Source: Lanius collurio
Lineage: Eukaryota; Chordata; Aves; Passeriformes; Laniidae
Assembly: GCA_020086605.1 (NCBI GenBank)
Contig: JACBWW010000022.1
Location: 5,953,358 to 6,017,357 of the forward strand
Direction: 5' to 3'
DNA: 64,000 nucleotides
How positions within the stretch are numbered: position 1 is the stretch's first letter; the number at the start of each line of letters is the position of its first letter. The translations under genes were made by a program, and so were the position numbers. Below the pieces are notes generated by a model. It did not search any database, was not told where the DNA came from, and worked only from the letters and a program-made list of their open reading frames with translations. Of this stretch, positions 52,001 to 63,460 are shown piece by piece.

Positions 52001-53439
52001 CAGGGCTTCACACTTAAGTTATGCTCTTCTGTAATGAAAAACAACACATTTCAAGAAGTAGTGCTGATAATTACATACCTACTGATCAAGAATTGCATCA
52101 AGAGCTGCATCAAAGCCTAGGCTGGATTTTGGTTAAGTTTAATAAGATTTTACTCTTCATTTCTCAAAGTCTAGGCCAAGTATCAGTCTGAAAACAAAAC
52201 AAACAAACAAAAATGCCATAACAACCATTAATAAAATTGATTATTTGCCAATCTTATTTTCTTTTTTTGATGAACTATACTTTTCCTTTTTCTTTGAACT
52301 TCACTTAGAGATAAAAGGATTTCTAACAGACAAACATGCAATGGATAGTTGGAAGCATATGCATAAATCTCCGAAGGACAACTGACCTTGACCCAAGGAC
52401 AATATTCTGTTGTGAAGTGATGATACTTTTTGCTCGTGCTGTGAGCCAAGTTGCACAACCTATCCATAGAGAGCCAGCCTTTGGTTCCCAAAATTGGCCC
52501 CGTTTTTTGGGTTTGGATGAATCAGCAGCAAAATCTCTGCCATTCTCTCCCACTGCAGCAACAAGCCCCCTGCCCATTCCTTTCTGTCATTAACTACACC
52601 ACCCACTGGGAATGCTAAGGAGGAATGCAAGGCACTACAAAAGCTGCCCAGCTGTGTGTGCACACTGCAGTTCCCCTCTTTTTCTGCAACGGAAAGTAAT
52701 TCCATACACGGCCCCACATGCAAAAGCAATGACACTGATAATGTAATAGGCTGTTCCTCTTCTTCTGCTGGCAGGGACAAGCAGTGTACAACTGGAAGTG
52801 AACACAGAAATGAGAATATGGAATAGATTGCCACCTGCAACTACCTGTTACAGAAAATGCAGGCCTAAAGTAAGAGATCTGCCTGGATTAGTGACATTTT
52901 TGAATAGTTTGGTAGGTTCACATAGCCATCAAACTGCCCTACACGAACATTTGCTGCTCTTCCTTACCATCTTACCCTTGGAGGGATGGCCAAAAACTGC
53001 CTTAGTAAAAAAAGTGCTCAACCTTCTTTTCTCTTGTCTCATTTTCCCCCAGTCCTCCAATTTCAAAGTCTCTAAACAGAGCTCCTCCTTACAAACATTA
53101 AAAAGCTTTGGGTCTGTGGTTCATGTGGTGTCTCCATGAATTAGACTGTGAAACGGGAGGAATGATGAATATCCTGCTTCCATTTGCTGGTTAGTTCATT
53201 TAGTATTACTCTGTTGGCCATATTTTATAATACAGCATTTAGTAATGTCTATACCCTTTAGAGTGCAAAATACTGTTAGCCTGAGAATGCCACGGACATG
53301 GTATTTTATAATGAATGAACTGTATTCACAGCCAGAGTCTCAAAAATACCATTTTTATATTTCAGCAACATTTAACAATCTGTTTTATATTTCAACAATG
53401 TTATAAATGCAAACTATGCTGTGCTTACAGGAATGAACC

Positions 53440-53537
53440 TTTTTTTTTTTTTTTTTTTGTCGAGTTTTTGTGGTAAGTTTGGTTTTGGTTGGTTTGGTTT
53501 TTGTTGTTTGGCTTTGTATTTTTTTTTTTTTTTTTTG
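53440..53537 (-). repeat. T/G-only tract between two poly-T runs
   Basis: Nineteen T (53440-53458), about 60 bases of GTTTGG-type sequence, then eighteen T (53519-53536). It is the clearest minus-strand counterpart of the A/C-only tracts. Confidence 0.85.
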
Positions 53538-54699
53538 GAGGGCCTAGATTTGAAGTCTCTCACCCCTAAAACACTTCATTCACTGTCACTTTATAAGTAA
53601 GTAAGTTTGTGATATTACCAGTGTTGAGGAGCAAAACTTAAATATAAACAGTATAAATCCACGTTACCACTGTAGGCATATGCAGCACAGACATTTTATC
53701 TAGACCAAAGTTTGTCGACTTAGCGCATTGTGCTTGATGCTGTGTGTCACCTGTCTCTTGTTTGTCTATAGATTAACACAAAAATGTCATTGCAAACTAA
53801 GTGAATAGGGCATAGACTAAGCACCTGCCACTTTTAAAACTCTTTAGAAGACTCTCTTGTTTATTTTGTAAGCACCCAGGGGTGCAGTTAAATAACTGCA
53901 TTGAAACAAACAATACTGGTGATTATTAAGGAGGCTTTTCACATGAAAATTTACTTCAGAAAAAAAAAAATGTTTTGCAGATGTAGAGAAGAAAACTGTA
54001 TCACTAAGAACCACTCAAAATACTTTGGTGGACCAAAACACCTTTATTTTTCTCTTGGCGATCTGCCAAGTTCACTGTCGTTTGAAAAGAATTCTATAGC
54101 TGGAGGCTAAAGCAGAAACTGCAATGATTTAAAAGAGAATTGGCTACAGTAAGAATGATAAAGCACCATATCGTTAAAATGCAACTGGCATCTTAGCCTC
54201 CCTACAGCTCTTGAAAATGTGCTTACTCCTCAACTATTTACCAAGAAAGGAATAGAAACAATTGAAATCCCACAATATAGAAAAATGTTAAAGAACTTAG
54301 AAAATAAGTACATGCAGAATAATTTGCTGGTAGGACAGTTAAAATAACGATGCATTATACATGGCCAGATTACAAAGAAAAGCATATAGAAATACATAGC
54401 TGAATTTAGTTCTATACTCATTTATCTCAATTAAACATATAGCAAGTGAATTAATAATGAAGGTTCATTTACATTTACAAAATTAAAGCTTTATTTGCAG
54501 CTTATAGATTAAACATTTAAATGTTGTAGGACTGGTAATATTTACATTTTAATGCTTGGAGAATCATCAACTGCTGTCTAAACTGCTTGGGAAATAAGAT
54601 TTAGAAAGTCCTTGCATCAAAGCCTTGTGTAGTGGTCTTCTCTGGAAAGCTGTTTTGCAAGACTAAGACTGTGACAGAAAATAGCTATAGTTTCACAGT

Positions 54700-55085
54700 G
54701 AAGGAAGGGTTCAGAAAGGCCTTCAGCAGTTTCAGATAACAAAATTTGTTATTCAGATGTTGCTTACTCTAACAAGATAATAATATGCAGGCTTGAGTCA
54801 GAAAACTGCGCAACTGTGTTTTCAGGTTCACAGGGAAGAATTTATTTACAGCTAGATGTTTAACTTGCAAACTCTGTTGGTAAGATTTCCCTCACAAAAT
54901 TCAGTTTGACAGATTTCATTTGTTCGAGAACTGTGTCCAGTTTTACAATTAAGTGGAGCTGCTTCACTCAGCATTTATAAATGACATCAGATGCCATAGC
55001 AACATGATTACAAGTTTCCATCAATTTGTAGAGCTGAGTAAATAATTATCAGTGAATAATTAACTAAACAAAATTAGCCTCTTTC
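54700..55085. promoter_or_regulatory. Candidate regulatory interval
   Basis: ATAACAAA-A-TTTGTTAT (54736-54752) is a perfect 8-base-arm dyad. Further right are GCCATAGCAAC near 54991 (an X-box half plus spacer) and several TAAT/ATTA sites (54950-55070). There are no simple repeats. Evidence is motif content alone. Confidence 0.22.
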
Positions 55086-56595
55086 TCTGCTTCCAGCATG
55101 TCCTCAAGCAGATTGTATTTTCTCAAATGTATTCCCTATTTAAACCACATGGAAACACTCCAGACCCCACAGAACCACATCTTCAATATGCTGTAAGTCT
55201 ATGGGGTAGATAACTAGCTAAAAAACATATACAGGACTTCCCATGGGAAGGGCAAACCAGAGTCAGGAGGAGGTAAAAAAACAAAAAGAAAACAACTGAA
55301 GAGGGGATTGTCATTTACATATTTACGTAGTTCTACCTTTTCTTTTGCTCGGGTCTAAGGATATAGGCATCCTACACCCAAATAACTCTTAACTATAAAA
55401 AACTGACTGTGCACAACACTTAAATTAGAAGCCACCAAACCATATTTTCAGAGAAGGCTCCTGGCGAGAGTCTCATGTCCAATGGGATAACAGCAGCACC
55501 TAGATGCTTGATTTAAAACCCCTCATCCTAAGAGAAAGGAAAGTACCTATCATAGTTCTTACCAGATCTTGCAAGAATGCTCTCCCAAATCAGCCAGACC
55601 ATATTTCTAATACTATAGGCCCAAAAAGCTATCCCTTTCTTTGCCATAGGGCCACTAAGGAGAAGCCTGGCTGGTAGTAAAATATTTGTCATCTCACAAA
55701 TCCAAGGCCTAAAAGACTAGAGAAACAGTCCTGCAGGACAGGAAGAGGTTGAATATTATAGACCTGTCAACTGTACTGGCCAGTTCTTGTTTTTTATAAA
55801 CATTTCACTTGGGCTCTAGAAGGCACATAGCACAGAAGAAAGACAAGAGACCTCACCTTTCTTTACAAGAAATGCACTAGCCACAGAGTGAAGGAAAAAA
55901 AAAAAAAATCAGGAGCAGGTTTTCCTTCCCTACCTTTATTAGAAGAAAAAGATGCAAGAAAGAACATTTTTGACAGGGAAAAAAAGATAAATGTAAAGTT
56001 ACACAAAATAAAAGTGTTACAAATTCTTAAATCTCCGTAAAGTTATTATAGCATGTAATAGGGGTCATAAGTGTAATTTAGCTCAAAAGGGAGCAAACAC
56101 TGTAGTCTGGACAAATGTCATCATTAAGCCTGGCAAATCCAAGAACAAGGTTTAGGCTTTCCATGTTGTTTGCATTGCAAACCTATGTGTCACATTGGAT
56201 CTGTTTCTACTGAAGCTGAGTGACTGCGGGGGAACCTTCCTCAGCTGAAACAGAAGAATTGCACTTTGAAATTCAAAGGAAACAGGTCACAGTTTTGCTG
56301 AGAGACAATCCTTGACCATGTTTCTTATAGCTGGGAATGCATTTGTTGTCTCTCCTACTCATGTCTTCTAGGCTGGTTAGAAAGGAAAAAAACACAAAAC
56401 CTTTGTGTTTGTGATACCTTTGTGGATTGCAACTCAGTTGGTACCAAGTGAAGTTGTCCATTAGAAGTGGTGGGGTTTTGAGGGCAGGGAGTGGGGTGTA
56501 ATGTCTTTCTTTTTTTTAAGAGTGGCTGCCTTGGACAGTACAAAGAGCACAATGTGTAAAGCATAGAACAATTTAGCTGAAGCTGTGGTAGTTAC

Positions 56596-56808
56596 CTTCC
56601 AGTGGTAGCCAGTGAGTCTCACCAAATGACTCCTAGCCCTTTCTTGAGGGGGATGCAGTAAGTGCCACACCATCAAAGAGATCCCAGGGCAGCTTCCTTT
56701 GCCTAAACCCTGCCTCACGCTTTCATCGATATGCTCCACCACAGCCATCAGGAAATAGGGATGTGCTGTGATTCCCAATTTGCATAACTGAGACAGACTG
56801 ACCAACTT
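56596..56808 (-). other. Possible internal exon, minus strand (unproven)
   Basis: On the minus strand a pyrimidine-rich tract ending in CCCATAG (AG at 56810-56809) precedes a 213-base, 71-codon open frame beginning KLVSLSQLCKLG and ending LVRLTGYHWK. A donor AAG|GTAACT follows at 56595. Both borders are phase 0. I recognise no domain: there is no signal peptide, membrane segment or coiled coil. The frame stays open past the donor, so openness does not by itself mark the exon's end. It could be chance, which is common for splice-like pairs in intronic DNA, or a lineage-specific exon. Confidence 0.15.
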
Positions 56809-57410
56809 CTATGGGAAGAAGCAGCTCCTGGCAAAAGCAAGGATATATATCTACATTTCTGAAGACTTGACTTGCTCCCCGAGAAGCATATTTTTCTTTT
56901 TAAACCCTCCAGATTCTTTTTTAATGGAAAAATGCCAATATCAAATTGTAAACAGACTTGGTTTCACAGATTTCCTGTATCTCTGCCTGGAATTGATATG
57001 TAATAAAAATATGAAGATGAGGTGATAAAATACCCACTCTGATTTAATTAGTTTTTTAGCCATTTCTGAAAAAAATAAAAATTCCAAAACCTTGAGTCAG
57101 CTGCTAATGTTACTAAAAGAATTCATCTTCCAAAAAAGTTTTATGCCACTAATGGTGATAAATTCACTTCTTTGAGTTCTAACAGGAAAATAATGGAAAT
57201 GGCAGCCCTCTCCTATCATCAGCATTCTCCCAAAAGGTACCACTGATTTTCTCACCTAAAGACCCTACCTAACTAACCACATAGGTTTGTAGAGCATGTT
57301 GAAGAGCAGTGGATAAAGTCAGCAGGTATTGCAAAATGTTTTGCCAATAATATTCCACCTTCTTTATGAGCCTGGTTTCTGCCATCTGATTGCTTTCATG
57401 TCATGTTCAG
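56809..57410. other. Unique DNA between two candidate exons
   Basis: AT-rich sequence with no promoter, terminator or repeat recognised. Confidence 0.5.
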
Positions 57411-57479
57411 ACAATCCTGGATGAATATGAGATCTCTCTCCTTCAGGATAAGACAGCAGCCATTTGCCAGCTGAGGCAG
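57411..57479 (+). other. Possible 69-bp internal exon, plus strand (unproven)
   Basis: A CTGAT branch-point-like sequence (57385-57389) and TTTCATGTCATGTTCAG acceptor are followed by 69 bases and a strong donor CAG|GTAAGG at 57480. The 23 codons read TILDEYEISLLQDKTAAICQ then LRQ, with splice phases 0 and 0. The residue mix (acidic and basic residues with spaced Leu/Ile) is more protein-like than other frames in the window and fits a short helix or coiled coil. I cannot assign a family. The frame also stays open about 40 codons past the donor, weakening the case. No companion plus-strand exon was found nearby, which would be normal inside a large intron-rich gene. Confidence 0.25.
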
Positions 57480-59976
57480 GTAAGGCATGCAAAGGTCACA
57501 AAAGCCCTTTCACCATCTTTTAACAACACCTACAAACCACTGCGACTCCTGCAGCATACTGAGATGTTACTTTCTGCCTGTACCTGGATCAGATACTGCA
57601 GCCAGGTTTCCCCTAACAAATAAACCCCATAATAACCTTTCTCTTTTTCTTAAGCATATGTCACCTGGGGATTTTCTCCACAGGCCTGCACCTGGAGCTA
57701 GCCCCAGGGCACATGTACACAGCTTGGGAGTGGATCAAGGCAGTACTAACCTGCCTTCTCAAGTATCTGTGCTCTTCCTATTTTTTTTTTTTTTCCTGTG
57801 GACAAATGAATCAAAACACTTTTCATGTGTCCTAGCAACCTGGAAACCAGAGAGCAGAGATCTCTGGTTCTTTGTCTCTGTAACAAACCAAGATCCACAC
57901 TGAAACATTTGCTTGCTGCTGCTCCAGAAGTACAAGCACTGTCCAGTTTAGGGTGCAGAGCTACGTCTGGAAGCTGTTTCTGTCAGAGCAGTGCTCACAG
58001 CTCAGCCACCCAGCAAAAAACATTGCCAGGGAAAGATACACTTACTCACATTAACATATTATTTATTCATCCTTGTTTTTCCTGTCCCTGCACCCCATGC
58101 CAAAAAGCTACGTAATCTGCACATAATGTCTGCTCTTGCTATTAGGATTTAATGCCTTGTTATTACAGCAATTAGATATTGAATGGAAAATAGTGAGCAA
58201 ACACAAGTACAACAGTCAAATATGTTACAGGTGTTAATGATATTTTGCACCAAATAAAACTACATGCTATTTGGCTATCTTAAATTCTGACACAGTTCAG
58301 AACTTTTCACAGTGGACATCACAAGCCCTTTTTCTTTAATCAAGAAATGTGATTAGGGATAAGCATATGATTCAGAAGATTTCAAGTTTTTAGGTCTGAT
58401 ACATATTTAGTTTCTGAGGAAAGAAGACGTGATTTCAGCTGATACAGGCTGGAGTCAATTCCTCAATTTGAGTGGGTTTTGAATTGAGTCATCCTCTTCC
58501 GTACAAGAAGAAAATAAGATTTGGTTTCTCAAAAGAGTGGTGACTCTGGACTAATAGGTTCATATAATACCCAAAACAATATTTGTTACTTTTGTCAAAA
58601 GGACCACCAGAGATAAGCCCAAAGAGCTACTGGGCTATACACGGTAGAACAAAGAAATCAGAATTACTAAAGCATTCATGGCAAAAAGCACATAAGGAAA
58701 AAAATAGCTTAGACTCCTACAGTCCTCAAATGGGAAGCTAAAGGACAGATATTTTGGGGGGAAGCTCTTTTTATATGTCTGTAACCTTGAGACTTAGCTA
58801 CATGTTGTGATCTCAGTGATTTACATTATTACGTGTTTCTCTGTAAATTTTGTGCACAAACACATCCCCAAGAAAAGTCTGCATTCATCAATGATAAGAA
58901 TTATCAAACAAAACATGTAATAATTTCACATTTCACTGAAATAGATCACCAGAGCCTGATAGTACAAAAATACCTAACAGCATGAGAAATTATCATTCTG
59001 ATATTTTGTGGTCTGTTTACAAGTAGCCCCTTTTAAAAGATCAGTGATATGAAATTAGAGGTGTGATAGGTTAGACTGTTATTTTCATTCTGTGTGCCCT
59101 ACAATAAATATCAAGAATAGCTTCAAAATATAAAGTGAATTCTGGAATACTTTATCTTTTTAGGTGTCTATAGTGAATACAGCTATGATAAATCTAACTG
59201 GACTTCACCACAGCTCCTCATAGCAAGCCTGAAACCAGTGACAAAAAAGTACATTCTACAAAGATAGCTTAACTGTGAGCATATTGGCCAGTATAACATC
59301 TGAAATCTAAATGTGTCATTGTAGATTGAGTCATTTTATATCTCTCCTTAGGTGTTAAAAAACAGCACACACAAACACACAACTGTGGGAACTGAAGGCG
59401 AGTGGTGGGCAGAGAGAAGCAAAGCAGCATCACACTCAGAATAAGCCACAATGATTCAGAAAGAGAACCTGACCTCTGCATTCACCTCTCCCTGGCATCA
59501 GAAAAAACCAGTAGATGGCACAGGTTAGGAAGATGACTTTATGGTCCTGACACATCTGAAAATATTGGAAAAGAATTTTCTGTCATCTGGAAGCATTATA
59601 TAAAAACAACTGTAGAAAAACAAGAAGAGATAATAATGATTTTGCTACCTTTTAAGCATGTATTTTCTTTATGATTTTTAACTAAACATCAGAGAAATGA
59701 AACTGCTGGCAGGAAAACAGAGTCAGGAATACATGACTGATGCAGACTTTCTGAACAATGTTTGACAAGTCCCTTAACATTTCTCAGTCTTAATTAACCC
59801 TTAATTTACCCATTCCTGAAGTAGGGCCAGTGATATTTAACAGCCTAACAGGAGTGGTTTATTTGATACTCATTAAAGACCTCAAGATCTGTGAATGGTA
59901 GATGCTAATGTTTTACTGGGCTCTATTAGGTCTCAGCACATTCCTTCCAAGTGCTCCTCTTACTGGAAGACATGGC

Positions 59977-60030
59977 AAAAAAAAAAAAAAAAAAAAAAAA
60001 AAACACAAACCCAAAAAGCCCCCACCAAGA
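59977..60030 (+). repeat. 27-base poly-A followed by A/C tract
   Basis: Twenty-seven A (59977-60003) continue into CACAAACCC and AAAGCCCCC. The preceding 300 bases show no recognisable retroposed gene or SINE body. Confidence 0.85.
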
Positions 60031-61398
60031 GATATTGCTGTAGCTCCTAAGCAGAAGTGTAGTTCCTGGGATAAGCTCTACAGGACATCAGTGCAAAGAC
60101 ACTGCTGAAGCCCCCTTCCATTTCCACCCCACCTTTTAAGGGCACATTAAGTTTTCCTCAAATAATTTCACAAGGCATTTTCTTTACTCACTAGACCAAC
60201 ATGGTTTAGTAGACAAATGTAGTTTGTCATTTCTGCAGGACTCTTGTTTATATATATATGGCAAAAATTGTTCTAGTCCTCTTTGGGGCAAGTTATTTTT
60301 TCCTCTACCCTTTCGACTTTTAGTCTACAGGAAGAGCTACTAGACTCCTAGGAATGAAGATTAAAGCCCTCTTAACTCCTCAGGATTTCAAAGGGAGAAC
60401 TAGTTCACATACCCATATACCCTTTAATCCTGTGAGCACCTCACAATGGCAACTACATTTGCCTCATAATCAAGAAATAGCAGTATTCAATTCTAAGAAC
60501 AGCCCTTACAGGCTCTTTGGTGTGCAGAACTCTGGACAATAGAAAAAACATTACATGATAGAACTGGAAACAGCTGTGTTGTCTGAAGTGGCTGGTTCTC
60601 AGCCACTGAGAGCACACTCCCTCTCAGTGCCCTGCCTTGCTCTGATTATTTTACACCATTTCTCAACCCGATCTCTAGATGTGAGTGCTTCAGGTTCTGA
60701 GAAAGCCTGGCCAGGGGAGAGGACCATGCATTCTGTAGTCAGCTGTCCTTTATTTGCTGAGACACTTGATGCCATGAAGGTGAAGACTCCCTGGTACCAG
60801 GGTCTGGGCACACTCAAAGGTAGCCTGGAAGGCACTTCCTCAGAAGTGAAAAGCCACAGGGTTTTCACTTCTACACCTCAGTTTAAATAATATTACCCTA
60901 TTTGGCTGATCTGGCTCCTTTCCAGGATCCAGTTTCAAATCTTCTGGGGTTTAAAGAAAACCACTAGACCAAACTGTAAAACTAATTCGCCTCCATTTCA
61001 ATTCTCTCTGGTGGACATCCACAATTTTCCCACCATCTTTGCATCACTGTGCTATGAAGACTGAGAGGAAGGATTAGAAAAATCTACACACCATAAGAGA
61101 TCTCAGTGTAGCTTTTGAGGGGTTAATGGGGTCACCACTGAAGGATCCATCCATCAGTCTCATTCTCCACTCACTTTTCCTAGAGCAAAGCAAGGGGAGC
61201 ACCACTAAATTCATTTAGTATCACTGTGTGCTGTAAACTATTGTCACCTAAATGTTTTTTTCTGGAAGAAACAAACACAATAAAATTTCACTGGAGAAAA
61301 GGAATACAGTCTCATTCTACTGATTACGATGAAGATCAAAATATAAAGCAACATAGTTCAATTCAGTTTAGATGCTATAGCTAAATAAATATATAACA

Positions 61399-61438
61399 TT
61401 TATTTATTTATTTATTTATTTGTTTATTTATTTATTTG
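61399..61438. repeat. (TTTA)n microsatellite
   Basis: About ten TTTA units with a single A-to-G interruption (TTTG at about 61422). Likely length-polymorphic. Confidence 0.95.
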
Positions 61439-61752
61439 ACAACCGCAAAGACTCTGGACCTCTGTTCTGCCACTGGAGTTTGGTTTCCTTTTGTATTCAT
61501 ACAATATTCCTGGAATCAGCACAAAATCTGTTCAAGCATCACTGTAACATTTTAAAAACTTCTGTCACCAGTGTACCCAAGCAGAAAATGCATTTTTGAT
61601 GTTATGTAGAAATACATGCCTTGACAGAAGAGATCAAGATGCAGCCCAAAGTGTTAAAAAAAATCAGAGAACAACATTTGAGCAGATTAAGATGCACTCC
61701 AGTTTTTCTTTCTTGCACTTTCAAGCTTCCTTAGCTCAAGACACAGATTCCT

Positions 61753-61777
61753 GATATATATATATATGATATATATG
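61753..61777. repeat. Short (AT)n repeat
   Basis: Seven AT units, a GAT break, then a further AT run. Confidence 0.88.
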
Positions 61778-62148
61778 TAATGCAAAGCAGTTAATACAGA
61801 TGGAGAGAGACTGACATGGCACTTCACTAAATGGATACTGAGTTCCAGGATACCTATTGCACTCTAGCTGGTAGGAGCTTCAGAAGCTGTGAGTCAAAAC
61901 CGACTTCACAAAAGCACAACAGCACTTTTCACCTTTGCCAACAGACATTGTGCAAGCCAGTTTACTGTACTGTGCCAAGGGCATATCCTCCAGACTTTTC
62001 AATTTTGGCTGAAAGGAAACCCAGTATCTGATAAGCTAACATGATGAATGTTCCAAGGACTGCGCAACTAAGCAGAAAACCCAGGAGCTTCAGAACTTTC
62101 CTGATCTTTAAATTCACCCCAATTTAAAATACATTTTGCAAGACTTAC

Positions 62149-62170
62149 TAATGTGTGTATACACACATTA
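62149..62170. repeat. Perfect 22-bp palindrome
   Basis: The half TAATGTGTGTA is followed directly by its reverse complement with no spacer. It can be read as (TG)n meeting (CA)n, so slippage at a short dinucleotide run is a plausible origin. Confidence 0.92.
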
Positions 62171-63157
62171 TCCTGCCTATTATGCTCTGAAAATATTGAA
62201 TATTCAGGTCAAAAATATTCTATATTAGTCAATGTTAAGTGCCGTCAAGGAAAAACTGACATCTCTGTTAAGAAACAAACAAAATCCCCCAGTATTGCAC
62301 AAATTTATTTGTAAGGCATGATCATAACCATGCTATTCTAAAGACAACCTTTCATTCATTCATTAACTTCCATAAAACATATTACTCCTTCAGAAACTGT
62401 CCAATATGGGAATGAAGCCTCATATCACCTATTCACTTGTACTCATTTTTCCAGCAATAAGAGAGCATCAGATTTTATTGTCATAAATACTGTATAAATA
62501 TATTGACACTACAAAGCAAAAAAATATCTCAAATCCTGTGTGCTTTTTTCATGGAAGACAAATAGAGCCCACCATCAGTCACTCATCTGAAGAGCAAGGA
62601 AGAGTATAAACTGATGCACTTTTTTTTTAAATTCAAACTTTTGATATGGAACTACTTTAAGATCTCCTGAGCACCCTCCCCTCTGCCTTCCTTTGAAGGA
62701 TAGCACGAAGCACATACTATTCAAGCATCATTAGTTCTACACTCACATGCTTTGGACAAAGGAAGAAGTCTCTTTGACAAAATAGACAAGTCACTGGTTG
62801 GTAAAATATGAATGATATATTAACCACATCAAGGATCCAACCACTGAGTGGGATTATAATCTCTCTTTCAATCATTTCAGACACCATTTTAAAATCAGAT
62901 TCTGTTTCAGTAGGTCATGGCCTTCTTGCATGTTAGTAATTATGGTACCTATAAAAGCAATAAAGGGTGAACCACCAAACATCTGCAGCTACATCCCTGT
63001 TCAGATAAGAATTAAAATTTGACATTTGGCTAGTCTCAATTTCCAGAAAATTTCTAGTTGGCTGGAAGTACTGTGATACATAGGTTTTCTTCATCATTTT
63101 AAGAATGTTATGATTTCATGCTAAGTGAGAAGTGGATGATGCTTTTTACCCAGGATT

Positions 63158-63250
63158 AAAAAAAAAAAAAAAAGGAGACATTGAACTAGGTTTTTATAAA
63201 TTAAAAAATTTAAATTACCTTATGCTCATTACAAAAAAAAAAAAAAAAAA
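63158..63250 (+). repeat. Two poly-A runs 60 bases apart
   Basis: Sixteen A (63158-63173) and eighteen A (63233-63250). No target-site duplication or element body was recognised around either. Confidence 0.85.
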
Positions 63251-63410
63251 GATGGAGGCTGCCCCACTGGGATTCCATTAATTTGAACCAGCATACCAAG
63301 GTGTACTTTAAATTTTGAGTTACATCATGCTCCTTCAGAGACCAAAGTCAACACGGAAAATCAAGCACAGTTTTGGAACTGGCACAATCTGCAAGATTTC
63401 CACACAAGAG

Positions 63411-63460
63411 GGGAAAAAAAACCAAACCGAAAAAACTGACAAACCGAAAAGAATAAACCA
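63411..63460 (+). repeat. A/C-rich low-complexity tract
   Basis: AAAACCAAACCGAAAAAACT-type sequence with two CCG triplets; otherwise nearly all A and C. Confidence 0.7.

Larger units (their letters stand above)
52001..56595. other. Mostly AT-rich unique DNA, no gene seen
   Basis: No gene supported. The GC-richer part (52380-52800) is open on both strands for about 85-126 codons but shows no protein family or splice pair that stands up. Paired poly-T tracts lie at 53440-53537 and a candidate regulatory interval at 54700-55085. Confidence 0.5.

Noticed and set aside
52380..52840. GC-richer block open on both strands, up to 126 codons
   Set aside because: Neither strand shows a known protein or consistent splice pair; opposite-strand openness points to composition.
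59977..60030. Poly-A of 27 bases as a retropseudogene tail
   Set aside because: No gene-like or SINE-like body upstream and no target-site duplication was recognised.
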